From a virus: a stretch of DNA of 48,947 bases. The notes under the pieces are model-generated. The model did not search any database, had not been told where the DNA came from, and saw nothing but the letters and a program-made list of their open reading frames with translations. Both the position numbers and the translations under genes were made by a program. Where the stretch lies: IMG/VR virus record IMGVR_UViG_3300035698_005713, positions 1 to 48,947 of that record; one strand, 5' to 3'. Positions within the stretch are counted from its first letter, which is position 1. Each line of letters starts with the position of its first letter. This document shows positions 48,333 to 48,947 of the stretch, one piece after another.

Positions 48333-48947
48333 CTAAGTGTAAGTTACCTTTTTCTTCATAGCCGCTGTTAAATGCGGCGAACCTCTATCATCATCGGTTT
48401 TACCCGATGTCGTCTGGTCGTAATGACAGGAGATGATATTGCCCGTATTAGTGCCACAAAAGCCGCCCTGCCCAGTTACAGCACCATTGGAATAGCAGGT
48501 TACAACATCACCTTGATTATCTCCAATGAAGCCGCCTGTATCAGACGACCCTACAACCGCACCTGTCTTTGCATAACAGTCGGTAACTGTTCCACCATTT
48601 TGCCCGATAAACCCGCCTGCTTTTGCAGCACCAGCAATAGTACCCCGACTGTAACACGCTCTTAAATCGCCACTATTCATTCCAATAAGACCACCAGTGT
48701 AACTTCCCGTTCCAGTAACAGTGTTGCCACCAGAGTAACACTTACTAATCGTGCCGATATTGGCTCCAAATAAACCACCGACATAATTAACGCCTGAAAC
48801 ATCGCCTGTCGCACGGCAGCCAGTAATATCGCCTGTATTATTGCCGATAAGACCACCAACGCAGTCTATTCCTGTTACTTCTGCATTTGAAGACGAATAA
48901 GACGATTGAACAGTGCCGTGATTAACTCCTATCAGACCACCTGTAAT
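48333..48947 (-). CDS. GLUG-repeat protein, C-terminal fragment (runs off the right edge)
   Basis: About 204 residues visible with no start in the window; the frame is open to the edge. At least six GLUG repeats (GGLIGVNHGTVQSSY, GGLIGNNTGDITGC, GGLFGANIGTISKCY, GGLIGMNSGDLRAC, GGFIGQNGGTVTDCY, GGFIGDNQGDVVTCY), ending LTAAMKKKVTYT. Third GLUG gene of the cluster, ending 20 nt before the next. The front part may be the fragment at 1-87. Confidence 0.78.
   Translation of the reverse strand: MTGGLIGVNHGTVQSSYSSSNAEVTGIDCVGGLIGNNTGDITGCRATGDVSGVNYVGGLFGANIGTISKCYSGGNTVTGTGSYTGGLIGMNSGDLRACYSRGTIAGAAKAGGFIGQNGGTVTDCYAKTGAVVGSSDTGGFIGDNQGDVVTCYSNGAVTGQGGFCGTNTGNIISCHYDQTTSGKTDDDRGSPHLTAAMKKKVTYT

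Overview
The window is most of the genome of a tailed bacteriophage, probably a short-tailed (podovirus-like) phage or prophage of a Planctomycetota host of the Phycisphaerae/Sedimentisphaerae kind. The head genes are all present: small and large terminase, portal, scaffold, HK97-type coat and adaptor. No tape measure, sheath or major tail-tube gene is visible. The host hint comes from a secreted LamG protein with a dockerin/EF-hand repeat (LNGDGYVDFEDFAIFAQEW) and from several GLUG-repeat proteins, both commonplace in that group. Both window edges lie inside GLUG-repeat genes read on the minus strand. This fits a circular or circularly permuted genome opened inside one such gene, with roughly 90 codons unaccounted for between the edges; it is an inference.

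Layout. (1) 1-16.9 kb, minus strand, read right to left: degraded AP2 protein, small genes, terminase cluster, portal, membrane/coiled-coil protein, scaffold, coat, second capsid-region protein, beta-helix protein, adaptor, LamG moron, Endo VII-like nuclease and structural proteins. (2) 16.9-17.9 kb: a divergent control region with two tandem minus-strand promoters, overlapping palindromes, a G-rich tract, a GCTG/TGT-rich low-complexity stretch and one plus-strand promoter. (3) 17.9-20.5 kb, plus strand: small early-type genes with a repeated ACTGAAAGG leader, ending in a serine recombinase. (4) 20.5-35.4 kb, minus strand: membrane proteins and a 3D-domain cell-wall protein, NinG, a replisome-organizer-like protein, a PD-(D/E)XK nuclease, a TOPRIM primase-like gene broken by an in-frame TAA, a superfamily II helicase, a ParB-like protein, a RecF/SMC-like ATPase, an Fe-S RecB-type nuclease, a RecT-type annealing protein and an Imm-5-like protein. 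This block starts at a strong promoter overlapped by a 9-bp inverted repeat. (5) 35.5-48.9 kb, minus strand: very large internal-virion/ejection-type proteins, fibre-like proteins and the GLUG/IPT surface proteins.

How it fits together: RecT, the RecB-type nuclease, the SMC-like ATPase and NinG form a recombination module beside helicase and primase functions. The serine recombinase suggests integration, though no attachment site or repressor could be identified. The window carries several free-standing HNH-type nucleases. The most unusual items are: two AP2-domain genes sharing a leader hairpin whose stems differ by compensating base changes; one of those genes having lost exactly its HNH core; a gene-end/start cassette repeated in the small genes before the terminase; and the interrupted primase gene.
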